64,000 nucleotides of DNA, taken from assembly GCA_038373885.1 (NCBI GenBank), contig JAWZYV010000718.1:329001-393000 (forward strand). The letters are read 5' to 3'. Positions 37,401 to 52,400 of this stretch are shown in pieces (within the stretch, counting starts at the first letter, position 1; each line of letters begins with the position of its first letter). The notes beneath the pieces are model-generated. The model had not been told where the DNA came from. It ran no database searches and saw nothing but the letters and a program-made list of their open reading frames with translations. The position numbers were made by a program, and so were the translations under genes. The stretch is from Cheiracanthium punctorium (Eukaryota; Arthropoda; Arachnida; Araneae; Cheiracanthiidae).

Positions 37401-40400
37401 TATTTATAACTAAACTTTCTCTCTATAACTCTTATAACTATCGCATATAACTAAATGTTATTAGCTATAAAGGGCATGTTACCTTTCTGGGCACTTTGCG
37501 ATCTGTTTGGTCATACTGGCAAATTCCTTTATAGCTAATACCTAACCACCAAGGGATGCCAGCCTTGTCCTAAAAAGGAAGAAAAATTTTGTAACTTTAT
37601 TATTAATAGTAATAATATTTTACATGGTATTCAAAGTAGTAGCATATGCAGAATTTCTTCAAACGGTGGGGGGAGGGTTTTGACATAATGTTTATGTTAA
37701 ACGGTATAATCTTAGTGTAAAAAATGAAAAATATATGGACTTATGCTAAAACATTTTCGGCAAGGGTGGGTTTTGAACCCCCCCCCCTCCTTGCATACAC
37801 ATACACCCCTGACTCAAAGGCTAGAATTTTCAAATAAAAACTTTTCAATTTTACAGACTTACCTTCACCTCATAATAATGGACACCATAAGTTGGCAGTG
37901 ATTCTGCTATTCGCATATAACTAAAAAGAAATTTGTATAATAAGAAAATGTTTAAGTTAAAATTTCTTTACAAATATGCTTTGAATTATAAGAGATGACA
38001 AAATCCATTCAAAAAATTACATGCAAGCTACAAATTTTAAAGCATTTTATTAATAAAAACAATATTACTATAGATTAATAATAATAATATTCATACTTGA
38101 CTATAGCTGCTCCTCTTGACTGTCCTATTAAAATTTTATATTCCTCTACCACACGATCTTCACTAATAAAAGAGATGAGAAAAAGAATAAATATTTTTTT
38201 CAAAATAAATGTACATTAAAATATCAATTAATACTTCTCTTTTTTAAATTGCAAAACATCATCTAATTCTGTAACATGAATATGATAAATTACGTTTAAA
38301 TAATATTATAAAATATCGTTTATAAGCTAATAATGCACATATATTTGGTTGAATCACAAAATAAGAAACAGCTAAAACATACACATTAAGTGAATCGGTC
38401 TAAAAAATTATAAGAAGAATGAAATCTAAAAATTTACTCATTTAAAATGATAAGTGTAATATTTTTTATTTATTTTTAAATATTAGATATACTCAACAAA
38501 TCTTTTGTATTAATTAAAATGATTCTTCCTAAAATAAATAAATAATAAGCATAACAATTATCTATAAATTTCTATTATTGAAAAAACATTTTTTTTTAAT
38601 GTTATAAATATTATAACAGTTTGTTTTCCTTATTTAATTCATACAAATTATATGACTATGTGGCACTGTAGAGTACCCAAAATAGGAAAAAAAAAAAAAT
38701 AAGATGTATAAATTAACAACGAAAAGCACTCTTAAGGCACACTTACCAAACTGTTAGAGATGGGTGTTCAACTAAGGTGCTAGTGGGCAATACTGGCAGT
38801 TTTTTTAGGTGTTGTTTTGCTAAGTCAGAACTGAAAGAATCAATTGTGTATCGTTACAAGTTAATCTATACATAAAAAAAAACATAATTTTACACAGAGT
38901 TTATATTACCAGTATATACACCAAGACAAAATTAAGTGAATTAATGTAATTTCTGAACTGCCATTTTCTGTTGGGGGGGGGGGGGAGTCCAGGGTTATTA
39001 TTATTTTTTTCCGGAGGGATGGGGAGTGTATTTTATAATTACAGGTTTTTAACTAATTTTATTTCAAGAATTTCTTTTTATAAAGTATCAGAAAAGGTAA
39101 ACATATCTATCGAAATTATATTCTAGAATTTCAGGATCTATTTTTTATCATATTTCATGGGGATGTCAAAAATTTCAGCATAGGCTGCAGAGGTGTAGCT
39201 TTCCTATGCAAAAATATCAAACAACGTAAGATGTTGAGCAATATATACCACGTTTACTCGCGTAATGGTCGCATTTTTTTAAACTAATTTTTCACTGTGA
39301 AAGTCTAGGTGCAATTATTATGCGGGGAAATCTATCTCACAATATTGTACTCGCTAATACTAAAACATTACTGGTATAAAACAAAATCCAGTATAATAAA
39401 ATTAGTGAGTTACTAAACGTTCCCAGATTATGTATGGCTTTTTAAATAGTCTTTTCGACAGTCGCACACTAAGTGGAGACATGTTTTTTCTTATGGTAAT
39501 ATTTTTATAGACATAAAATTCACAAATAATCTTCGTGAATTTTATTTCTTTGTGAATTATTGAGAAAATTTTGACAAAAAATTCTAATAACATAATTCAT
39601 AATAAATATCTTTCACTGAAAGTATCAGTAGCACTGTAGCTCTGGGAAGAGTACAACTGATAATTTTTTATTTTCTAAATGAAGGTCAAATACGCGACGA
39701 TGACTTTTATGTGGAGAAAATATATTGACGATTTTTTCTTCTTCTAAAGGGGAATGCGACTATTATGCGAGTAAATGCGGTAGTCCACAGCAGGGTTTCT
39801 CAAACTGTGCTCCACAGAGTACTTAGTGCTCCTCGTGAAGGTATAAAGTGTTCTGGGAAAAAAATATGTTCTAATATGTTCTCAAATTTACGCAAGTGCT
39901 CTGCCAAGAACCTCAAAGCTCTTCACCAGAGAAAAAGTGTTTGTAAATAATGTAGAGCATGCTTGTCCAAGCTTTTTGTAATAGTGGCTATTCTGTGGTC
40001 AATGTTTTTTTTTTTTTTTTTTTTTTAGCAAAGATAGTATGATCGTGTTTGGGGTGGCTTTTTTTAAAAATACGATGGTGGGGGTGCATTCTATTAATGT
40101 ATTCCTAAAAGTGTGTGGTTTCTGACAAACTAATACTTTTTTTAAATTTCCGCTCTTTAAAACAATAACATCTAAACAGTAGTAGGGAAGCCAGACTCAA
40201 ATCATTGAGGAACCGGATTGTGGCCAATGGACCATATGTTGGACAATCCTGGTCTAGAGGAACTAACTCAATATTGCTACTCAATATTGCAAAAAATTAT
40301 TTCCATTAGCAATATAAATCACTAAATACAAGGCATTGGCTTTCAACTGTTCCCCCCCCCTTTTAATGTTAATTTATAAGTAACTCTCAAAAGCTTTTTT

Positions 40401-43400
40401 TTTTTTCTTTTTTAATGAAATGCATTATAAATATACCTTTTATTTTCTAGTTTTTCAAGATCGATACGTTCATACAATTATTACATGCACTCAACAAACA
40501 GATCATGTTTTAATATTTTCAAATAGAATCATGTCAAACAAACAATCAAACTTTTTCCTATTACCCACAAAATATTTCAAGAAAGCTTTACACAATGACA
40601 TTTTACCCAGAATAATCTCCATGAGTGGCTTGAAGGACTAGAGCTGCTAACTGGAAAGCCTTATCACTGCTCACTTCAATCACACCCTAATTAACAGAAA
40701 AAGAAAAAACAGTGAGATTTTTGGAGATTAGAAGAATATAACAAGTTTAAGAAAATTTTTAAAATGCAAATGAAAAATTGTAAACGCCTTTATTCAGGAG
40801 AAATAATGATCAAAATTCAAGAGCAGTAGCATTCCATTTAAATTTAAAAATGAAGACGCATTATTTTATTCTTTTTATTCTATTATATTTCTATGATCGA
40901 CTCTTGCTAGCTTGCACGATAGCAGTGAATAGAATAATTTATTTGAATTTGATGCGATTTGATTTTTTTAATTTGATGTAAAAAACATTATTTTCTGGTG
41001 CACCTGAAATATGTATATAATATATAGGGTGTTCCAAAAAAAGTAGTAACATACTTTAATTCTTTGTCTGTTAGATTTAACTGAGTACTGTACGCTGAAA
41101 AATATGTTCAAAATGAGGTAGGAAAAAAAAAAGGTTATGTTAAGAAAAAATTCCTCTCGTTCATTTTCAAAAAGTGACACCTTTTAAATTTGCATACGAT
41201 ACCCGTACAGCAAAATTCGCAGTTATTAAAATGTGTCCATACATTAATGAGGTGATGTACAATTTTTCGGTCTTTCATAAAATAAAACACCTCAAAGATA
41301 TAACAGACATGGTATAGGACTATCTACCTGAATTTGAATGTCAATGTTTATTGCTCGACAGTAAAAAAGTATATTCTTTCATGTTTCTGTAAGACCCTGA
41401 AACGTGCTTATCCGACATCCTTTTTTTTTCGAGAACTGCTGAAAAGTGGTTTGAGTCAGTTTATATTTATCTTCGCATCTCTGACGCTTTTTAGGAAGTA
41501 GTTTATAAAATTTTGCACACCACCTCATTAGTGCATGGATCACATTTTACTGACTGCGAATTTTTTTGTATCGGGTCGCACATAAATTACAAGAATGCAA
41601 CTTTTGAAAATTAATGTCAGAAATTTTCTCTAAATGCAGTCTTTTTTTTTAACATTATCTTGATTTTTTTTTCAATTTAATTTACCCACTTATCTCAAAC
41701 GGATAAAGAATTAAAGCCCGTTACCACTTTTTTGGGGAGGAGGACACCCGCAGGGGGGGGGGGGGGAGCGACCGCCAAAGGCGGTTTACGCCAACACGCG
41801 CCCCCCAGGGGAAAAGGGAGGATCACCCCGGACCCAGGGCAAGCATCAGGATGCCGACCCCGACCCCACGTGCTTTATTTATTTCAAAAATCCAATAATA
41901 CAGAGCTCCCCAAGGGAGAATACCAAAACAAAGATACACAAAACCAAACTATATATATAAAAACACAGAGCACAAAATTACAGAAGAAAATAAATCACAG
42001 AGACTTAAACTAAAAACAAAACACCAAAGCAATTCATGGAAATTAAAAGGAACATAAGAAACAACCAAAAATATTATGTATATAATAAAATACAATTGGG
42101 CATAGCCTCTATGTTCAGGTGGTTAAAAGCAAAGTTATAAAATCAAACCATACAAAGTAGTAGGTACATAATATTAAAACATTTACAAGATCCAAAACCA
42201 CCATATTTACAAATAAAATATAGTCTGTGCACCATGATACCGGACCCTAAGTAAAAACATCATAACTTACATAAAATATCACAGAACCAGGCGTTTAAAT
42301 TATAACCATTATTTAAAAGTTATAATATCACAGTTCTAAGTCGATACAGTTAACACAGTACAAAAAATCCTAACATTAGACAAAATCCAACACTGACCAA
42401 TTCACAATATTAAAATTAATTTTCACAATATTAAAATATCACAGTTCAAGTTGGCATAAATATCACAGCCCTTAAATATCACAGAATCTCATTTATAATA
42501 CCATAAAAGCACATATTTTCTCTTTTTTTAAATTAAAATTTTAAGATTATTAGTCATTTAAAACAAACTAATCACGCATCAATGATCTATATCTTATCCT
42601 CAGGTTCTGATATAAATCTCCTAATTTCTTTAAATTATTACTTTTACGGATAATCTTTAGAAATAAAAGGGGTGCATCTAAGGGAATGCCACATTGGAAG
42701 ATGCTGAGTCCAGCACTGCAAGGGCCATTGACATAATGCAATGAAACACCCTCATGCCCGCAGACACACAGACCATTATCATGCCTGTCCAGACCACTTT
42801 TTTGGGGGCGGCCCGCATGTTCTGCGGTCAATACTTGTTACTTTTCTGAAGCCATTCTAATATTTCCTTCTGGAACTTGACAGCCTAATATTTCTCAAAA
42901 CATACTTGCCTTCCAAGACGAATGGCGTACATGTATTTGGCTATTCTCAAAGGAAGCAGGGGAGGGGGTGGGGATGTTGGAGAAAAGGAAAAATACCATT
43001 CGGTTCAATTCCCCCTCGCTCCTGCTGTTGATTTCTGCATCGCAGTCCAGGAATTTCTGCCAAGATGTCAAAGAGCAAGATTCGATCGAAAAGACTCCGA
43101 AAAATCCTTTTTTTATCCAGCGAAGAATATAACACACATGCACTCTCTTTCCCCCCCCCCTCTCAACCCCGTCTCTTCCAGTACGGAAATTTCAGTGGCG
43201 GAGTGAAACATAAACGTCTGCGTATTCCGGACTGATTTCCATTCATTAACTAATAAAGTTAAAGAAAATAAGTTGCGCGCGCTCTATACGTACAGTAGCT
43301 TTTTTCTTTTAACCTTTTGAGACGCAACCCTTTCCCAATGCTGGGCACTGAACATGGTATAGAAACTTCGCGTGAATACGGGTTAGGACCCCTTGGAAAG

Positions 43401-46400
43401 TCCCCGAAGTAGGGCAATCCCACCCTCAGCCTAGATACCTCCAGTCGATAATCGACCGTGATCCCACTATTTCACATTCTGAACAGGGTGGGCGGCTGTA
43501 CTGAGAAAGTTCAGAGTTCCAGACAGGCTGTCGATCTAACGGTCTTGAGTTTGGGGCGGTTTTCGCCAGATATAACATGAATATGCGTTAAAGAACTCCC
43601 TAAAAAGTCCTCACACCAACCCCTCACCCCTCCCAGTACGTAGATGCTCCTCATGTACACTGAAAGAAATACCTGTAATTTCATTAAACATACTGCTGTA
43701 AAACAATACAGCACAAGTGCTGCAGCTTTGGAGTATGGCACTGTGTATCGTAAATTCATTCACAAAATGACGTAATGACGTTGATAAGCCAATCACGAAG
43801 AACGTTGTGCAACAAATGGACACATCCCGCCTATATATCCCAATGTGTTGACGTTACGTTTACCCACACGTTGTGCTGTAATATAGGCATATATACAGGG
43901 TGAATCTAAACTCTTGAGCAAATCTTTAAGGGGTGATAGGACACATAATAAGGAATCGGAATCACATAGCAATGTGGGGTCGGCAACGTCGTCTTCGTAT
44001 AGCTGTTAATAATCACTTCGAAAAAAAGTGCTGAAAAAGCAGTGCGCTTTCCGACCATTGTTTTGCCAGAAACTAATGTATCTTTCTCCGAAAACAGAAG
44101 ACTAAAATGGATAGTTATTTTAATTCATGAATGAAATTTTCGGAGACGAGCCTATTGTTTATGAAACTTGGTTAAGAAATTAGACGGACACTTCAATGCT
44201 TTTCCAAAAGTGATTATTACCGGTTAAGTTAAAACTGCGTTTTTCACCCCACATTGCTATGTGATTACGATTCCTCACTGTGTGCCCTATCACTCCTTAA
44301 AGTTTTGCCCAAGAGTTTAGATTCGCCCTGTATATATATTGTGTGTAGGCTTGAAATAACACAAAACACAAAGCCTAGTGTGCAAATAAATAAAAAAAAT
44401 CCTGGTTGACTTTCAGCTTATTTTAATTTTTTTTTTTTTTTTCCATGACAATCAAACCAGAATCATAAACCATCGGACACAAAATATCAAACATTAAAAC
44501 TTCTTTTTTTATTCAAAAACTGTCCGTTGTCAAAGAGAAAGGAAGAAAAAAAAAAAGGAAAAAAAAAATTTTTTTTCCACGGTTCATGAGCAAACGTCCG
44601 TTTTAGCTACAAGAAAGGACATCTCCTCTTTCTCCCTGAGCATGGCATTTTGACATATTGGCGGAAATTTGAAAAATCGAAAGCATTCATGCTTGAGGGA
44701 AGAAAAAAAAAGTAAATTTCGCCCCGACACTAGTACTTCCTTCGAAAAAAAAAAGAAATATGGACCGATGTTACCCAGAAAAAATCTTTCTTCTATCATT
44801 TTACTTTTTAAAAGGTTCTTTTTCTTTCTTTTTTTTAAGAAGTCTTCTAATAAATGCAATAATGTCTGTGGAATATTGCTGGAAAATAAGCAAATGCATA
44901 TACACTCCTCGAATAACTTAACCCTCAATTGCGTTAATTTTAAACACGTTCGCGGCCGATCCTGTGATATTCACGAGTGTAAGCTAAATTTCCTATGTCA
45001 ATTCTGTGCATAACTCATTAATGTTTCGAAAGAAATATCTGATGCTTTTATTATTCACAACACGAATCTTTTATTATCAAAAACTCTATTTTATAGGTAA
45101 GTTCGACATAAGAAATTTGGCTTGTACTCTAATCTGGCAGTGAACGCGTTTTAAACATGCGATGTCAATATCCATAGCTGTATAATTAAGGGTTAACCTT
45201 TTGACGACCTTATTTCAGCGCTGTCACTGCCAGTCACAAAAAAAGGGTTAAATGGTCCCGACGCTTAAAAAGTGCAGCCGTTGCCATCGATCCATTTAAC
45301 TACCAGCATTATGCAGGTCGATGGAAACGCCCATCTGGCGCAACTGAGCTAAATAAGTTTTTTAATACAGTTTTTTATTCTTCAACAATGGATATTTAGT
45401 CATCTTTTCTACAAAATAATGTTATCAGTAATGTTTGAATAAATATTTTAAGCGAAAATAGATATGTTTAATAAGATTAAAAATAAGAATAAATATTTTA
45501 AAATATGCATTATCACTTGCTCTTCCCCTGTTTTTCTCGCCTCCGCCCTTCCCTCTGCAGGGGTTGATACAGACGAAAATTGGGTCCGATTTGCGGCCCC
45601 TTCACAAAATTACGATCCATTAAAACGGCCCTTCGTTGGCATTTTATCCAACACTGTAATCTGTTTTATCAATTATTTTAGGCGAAAAAAAGTGACATTT
45701 AAAAATTATGAAAATTCACAAAAATATGTGTTGAAATTTACAAAATTAAGTATTGAAATTCACAAAAATAATACAATTTTTACAAAAATGGGACCCTGGA
45801 AAAAAAAAAATCCTGGATCGACCCTTGCCCTGGAAATGCATTGGTAATCGCTGCCTTAGAGTATACTTCCAATCAAAGTTAACTTCCATCATCCATAATT
45901 ACCAACAGTTCCACTATCGCTATCTTCCTCCAATAACAAGTTTCGCCCCTAACCTGTAAAACCATCTTTTCCTTCATAATTTGTTTATCGCTGGAAAGCA
46001 GGTGCGGCGAAAGATAAGGTAATTAAGCTACAAACATATTTTTTTTTTTAATTCGACTTTCCGAAAAAAAGGTGGAGGTTATCCATCATTTTTAATGGTT
46101 TCCGTACAAGAATGGAACCGGAATCGATCCACTGTACTGCGTTCGAAAAATCTGCAAAAAATAAAACTTTTAAATAACTTGAGTTGAACGGATTGATGAG
46201 TTTACCTACTTACATGTAGCTGTACTTCCGACTGTTCTGCATGCTTTTCTATATTTTGGCTTCTACTAAATCACTTTTACGCGGAAAACAAGGACTACCT
46301 AAAAACAGTTCTAAGCATTTCTATAGGCTTTTTTATATGCAGGGTGGGTCTTAAACTATACACCAAAAATTTAAAGATAAGGGGTCATAAGAGGGTTAAG

Positions 46401-49400
46401 GATTCAAAAAAATTGATTTTTCAATTTTAGTTTTATTTGGAACTTTAGTTATACCTCTGAGCATTTTGACCCGTATTTCATGCAATTATTCCAACTAGAA
46501 CCGGAGATATACATAAAAACGTTTTGCGAAAGTTATATATTTGAACACAGTAAGGTAACTTTTAACTGCGTTTTCTGAAAACGCATTTTTTGTGACCTAT
46601 CCGTAAGATAAAAGAAATTCTACGATTCGTATCTTCACGAAACTTTGTACACTGCAAAAAAAAGTCTGTCAAATTTACAGAAAAAAACTGTCAGCCAGGA
46701 CGCCAGTTTTTTTTTTTTTTTTTTTACGGAAGTTTTCCATAAATTTAACAGATTCTCAGTTTATTTCACAGAAATCTTCCGTATACGGAAAAAAATACGA
46801 AATATTTCTGTAAAATATACGGAAATAAACTGGCGTCCTGGCTGACAGTTTTTTTCTGTCAGTTTAATAGACTTTTCTTGCAGTGTATTGTTATAACTGG
46901 TATCAGTATCTGTAGAATGAATTAATATTAAAAGTGAGAGAGAAAAATTTTTGAAAATTTTAACAGAAATATAAGGGGAAAAGTGAGAGATTTTTTAAAA
47001 TTTTCAATTTAAAATATCTAAATTAAAATTTTTTCTTAAATATTAATTCATTCTATAATATATATTTTCCTTTATTTTGCAACAAATATTTTGTTTATAT
47101 AACAAAAATGATTATGATTTAACTAAATTATGATTTAACTTATCTTACGGATAGTGATACGAACTATTGAAAAAAAAAACATATACAGTAAAAATTTATT
47201 ATTATTATATTCTTTTAAATTTCTGTGAAAGATAATGGAGTTTCACCTGAAGTTTATGATGTGTAATACTATATTGTTATGAATTTTCTTGTAAATAATG
47301 TAAATAAGATGTAAATAGTGTAAATAATATTAATTATATGTGAAAAAGTATCCCTTTTCGCCAGGATCGCGAAAGATTTAGAAAATTATAAATTAACGGC
47401 ACAATTTCACCAGAATTAAATAATTTGGTGGGCCAGGTGTATTGGCCGCATGGTAGGGTTGCCAACGATATCAGCTGCTCGTCAAAATATGCGGTAGAAG
47501 CCAAGAAATTAGCGTAGAACACAATTGAATTTTCTGGAATCTCCAGAAACGTCGAGCGAGCATGCGGCTGTTCCTTCTCTCCCCTCCCCCTTGGTATAAA
47601 ACGCGCGCGGGCGGGCAGAGGGGATTCATTCTGTCTTTTCCAGTCGGAAGTTCACTGACGTAGCGGAACCTAGCGAGCTGCTTTCGTTTTCACGGTCGTT
47701 TTTATTGGCTTTTCCTGTACTGCTCTGGAGGTGTTGAGCAGGCTGTATATAGAGGAGAGGAGGTGATTATGGAATACCATTTACATTTCTAACTGTAACT
47801 TCATAGATTTTTAAATAAAATCCCCCAAAACAGCATGAGTACATGCTATAATGAATCGTAATGAAATGTCAATTGCAAAGAAATACACAATTTATTTTGT
47901 TGTTATAGAAAAAAATATTTAAAAAAAAAAAAGTTACGAATGGAGTATAATATGGAATAGTCGGGTAATATGGAATAGAGGGTTTAAACCGATGAAAAGC
48001 AATTTATATTGCTTCATATATAGTTTTTTGTTACTATAAAACAAATTTTTATGTTTTGTAGTTTAAATCATTATACTGGAGTCATTTCTGCTTCGAGTCG
48101 ATTTAGAAAAGTTGTAGATATAATTTTCTTTCTTTGCTCCGATACAGTCATGGTGAGCCCACAGAGAACAGCTGGATCTTTGAATCCAAACTTATCGTCG
48201 TTGATCATTAGAGAATTTTTCGTGACAAAAGATGCATTCAGCGTCTTTGTTTTCCGGGTCTTTAGTGGATGACATGAAACCCATTACAATATTACCCAGT
48301 ATTCCATAATACCCGACACGCCATCTCGGAAAACGAACCTTTAAAACTAATTGGCAAAACACTGTCATCTAAAAAATAACCACAGTTCAACAAACTACCA
48401 TTCTCTTAGTGTACATTATGCGTAACATCCATGTTCATGTCACGTGTTTACTAGTAAGTTAAATTGTTTGAAAACTTATCTACAAAAACTCTTGAAAATC
48501 ACAAAACATACTTTGTTCTGTAGCGAGTGGTACGGCAACAGAGAGCGGTCAACTCTTACTGCATTGTAAGAAGGGAATCTTTCATGAGTTGTTCATGGTA
48601 TTCCCTTGTGGCAATAGCAACTAACAGAGCCAAAAACTCTGTATTCCATATTTCCCGAATATTCCATAATCACCTCCTCTCCTCTTTTGTTTTAATTAAT
48701 CTATAGAAGCGTGAAGAATAAAGCTTGCTGTTTATTTACCCCAATCGTATCGCTCGAGTGAATTTTGTAACAATATTATTATACAAAAAAGCAAAAAAAA
48801 AAAAAAACATTATGCTGTGACTATTATTTTGATCATAAAATGTGAAACAGAAAGGGTCTAAAATGCGTATATATTTGCTTCTCAATCCTTGTAAGACTCC
48901 TTAACTAAAACTGATAGTTACAGCTTCTGTTTAGTTTCATGGATGTAAGTCTCCGAAAAAAGCTTGTTGTTTATGAAACTTGATTAAGGATTTTGACCAA
49001 CACTTCTTCCAAAGAGATTATTAACAAGTACACGAAGACAAAATTTCCGACCTCACATCGCTATGCGATTTCGTTTTGGTCCCCCCTACCTGTCTTTATA
49101 TTTTTGACACATAGTTTAGGACCACCCTGTACACTTGCTAATGCGAACCAACACTCTTTTTCAACTTTGATTTGCTTTTGAAAAGCCCCAATTATCATCA
49201 TAAAAATTCCCGCAGAAGGTTAATCTAAGTTTTAAATAATTACGTGTTCTCCCAATCCAAGTTACTATTTATTCTATTTATAAAAATCATTATCAGTTAA
49301 ACAACGCTACGTATTTGTAAAGTAATGCGTTTTGGATTTGTCCGTACCTGTAAAACTATCTTTTCCTTCAGAATACGCTTATCGCTGAGAAGAATGAGAG

Positions 49401-52400
49401 AGGAAAAATAAAGTAAAGGAGCGCTATAACCCATTGGCACAGAACTTTTTTCAGAACATTCTCCAATTTGTGCTGATGCCAGAAGTGATAAATAAATTTC
49501 CGACATTTGTGCGGTATGAAGAATGAAATTTTTTTTTTTTCTAAAAATATGAATAAGACAGTGAAACAGTCTCACTTTACTTTGTTATCGCTGATATTTT
49601 TGGAAATCAGATTTCTTATTCGAAAAATTAAGACAGGAAAAGTAAATTAATGTTTAAGCATTTCTGCGACCAACAAATTTCGCGATCTTCTAAAAATAGA
49701 TTGCTGGACGTTAACGGGTTAACTGTGACTCCATGCGACCAGTATGTGTCAGTCAGCAGAGGTTGTGGCGACGGACAAAGGGCCGCCATCGATTGTGACG
49801 TCATGTCATGGCGATCTACATGGACGCCACCGAATCACACTGCGACGCCACAATATGAACGCATACTCATGACACTTACACACTGTCGATAGTGTAAGTC
49901 GATTGACGTTGATTTACGTGTAAGTAACGTTGATTTAATTGTGAAATTTATGTGTAAGTCGCAGTGACGTTATGGTGACGGACAAAAATCAACCAGGGAT
50001 TGTGGCGTCAAATGTTCACCTTCATGGACGCCACCAGTAACCAACACGGACGTCTCTGCATCATTACGCTGTAACATTTCTCTGCAGCGTCACATGCTTG
50101 ACACGAAAGGGACGTCGCAGAAGGCAATCATTTATTGCAATATATCACACATGGGATGTGACATGTCACGTCGCTGCCAACATGACATGATTGCAGTATG
50201 GGTAGATTTGGACTTCACATAACATCCAGACGTACAGCGACAGTTAAACCTATGACGGGCATGCATTTTCTCATCAATATAGAAGACCCACTGGATAGAC
50301 TGCCCAACACTGAAAAAGTACAGTCGTTGCCATCGATCCATTCAACTACCAACAATATGGCGCCAGATGGGCGATTCGATCGACCTCCCTATTGTTGGTA
50401 GTAAAAATGATCAATGGCAACGGCTGCACTTTTTCAGCGTTGGGACTATTTCACCTCCCCCCCCCCCTCGATTAGAAGGGAAAGCGCTGAAAAAAGGGGG
50501 TTTCACGGCGCATCCACCGAGCGTCAAAGGGTTAAATCATAGGTTCCCAACGTGGGCGATAACGCCCCCTTGTGGGCGTTTGAGGCTTTCAGGGGGGCGG
50601 TAAAAGACCCAGAGAAAATTAGGAGGCGTTGATATGGCACGGAGGGGCATGGGAAGATTAACCAAATATAGTCTAAAAAAGACTTAAAAATCACTCTGAT
50701 AATTCATTTCTATCACGTGTGCGAAAATTCACATATTTTGATAGGAGATTTCGCTTTTGAGAGAAAGAGATGCCTCTCTAATATACCTCTCTAAAACTTG
50801 TATGCCTCTTTTTTAAATGAAGAAGAAGTTCAGTAGTTTCAATTCCAAGAGTAGTCTATCTATTAGTAATTTTTTTTTAATTTTGATTCTTGTTTTCACC
50901 ATGCATTATTTACGTTCTTATATCTCTGGAGTGGGACGGGTGGGCGATAATGAAATATTCACTAGAAAAGGGGGCACCAGTTCAAAAAAGATTGGGAACC
51001 TATGGGTTAAATGAAAGAACTGAAAGATATCACATAGGTACAAACTTACATTGTAGACTAGAGACTGTGTTTGCAGATAAAAGGCTTCGACTGTAGAACT
51101 ATCTTTTAAGTGGGCTATGCTTTCTACAAAATACCTGAAATGAAGAAACGCATCGAATTAGTATAAAAGCAATTCACCTTCGCATTTTCTCCGATATAAA
51201 ATTATTCATGCAATTAACGAAAACTACTGAAAATAAGATCACACTTTCCACTTGGTAAACATTTTATTACAATACGCATTTTGACATAGTCACGACAAGT
51301 TATATGGATGAATATGCAAAGCATCCACAGTGGGATCAGATTTTTTTGGAGGGCTTAAAGCTATTCACCATGAATGTACTGTCTAACCAGTTAGCTTGGA
51401 GTATATAAAATGGTCATGAAAGTATAGCAGATCCTGACAGCAAGCCCCTACCTCGAACCCAAACACTCTCTCAGAAATTTTTAAACCTCCGAGGTCATAA
51501 TATATAAGATGGGTATTGGCGGTATTCAAAATGTGTTATTATTACGAGGAGTAGCAGATGTTAGTATTTAACCCTTTAACGCGCAGTGTTCCCGCTCGTG
51601 GAACACCCAACTCTGACGTTTTGACTGTTGCCAGTCACGAAGAATAGATTGGATTTCTATAAAAATAGTTGCGGGTGACATAGCTCCACGAGAGAATCCT
51701 TTACTTTTTAGCACGTCCTTTCCCGTAAAAAAATGGCCACTATTCTTTTTAACAGTACCGACATCTGCTGAAAAATGGAAGAATGCGAGAACGGCTGGAT
51801 AGATTGCCCAATGCTGAAAAAAGGGCAGCCGTTGCTATCGCTGGGCACAGCCAGCTGTCGTCAAAAAAGGGTCTCTAGATCTGTGGCACGCGATGAACGT
51901 TTCGATCGTCCGCCATCTTGCTGGTAGTTCAGTCGAACGATGGCAACGGCTGAACTTTTTTCATCATTGGGAAAGGGTTGCACCTCAAAGGGTTAAGATA
52001 CACCTAAATTGATTATTTAATAAAGTTTTTGTTAAACTGGATCTATTTGATATACTGGAAAGGTAAAGTGTTTTTTTCTTTTTATTTTCTTTTATACGTT
52101 AAATTCAAACAAAATTTTGACAAGTTTCTGATGAGCAGAGAAATTGTGCGTAAACGATGCATTTTAAAGCAGTAGTTTCATGAATAACTGCTTTTCTTTT
52201 TCTTTTATCCATATCTTTCTTGAGAGGAAGTGGGTGGCCGTCTCACCCTCCTGTTTTAGGTGTGCGTATGTGTTACATTTTGCAGCAAGAATTTTATGGA
52301 TCTCTCTCTTTTTTTATTTGACAGAGATATCTGAAATGACCATTTTGGCTCACTATCCCGCATAGGTTACGAATTTTTGGAAATCTCTCTCTTACCGAGC

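Noticed and set aside
44584..45013. Two opposed 114-codon frames
   Set aside because: Open only because of A and T homopolymers; Lys- and Phe-rich with no motif.
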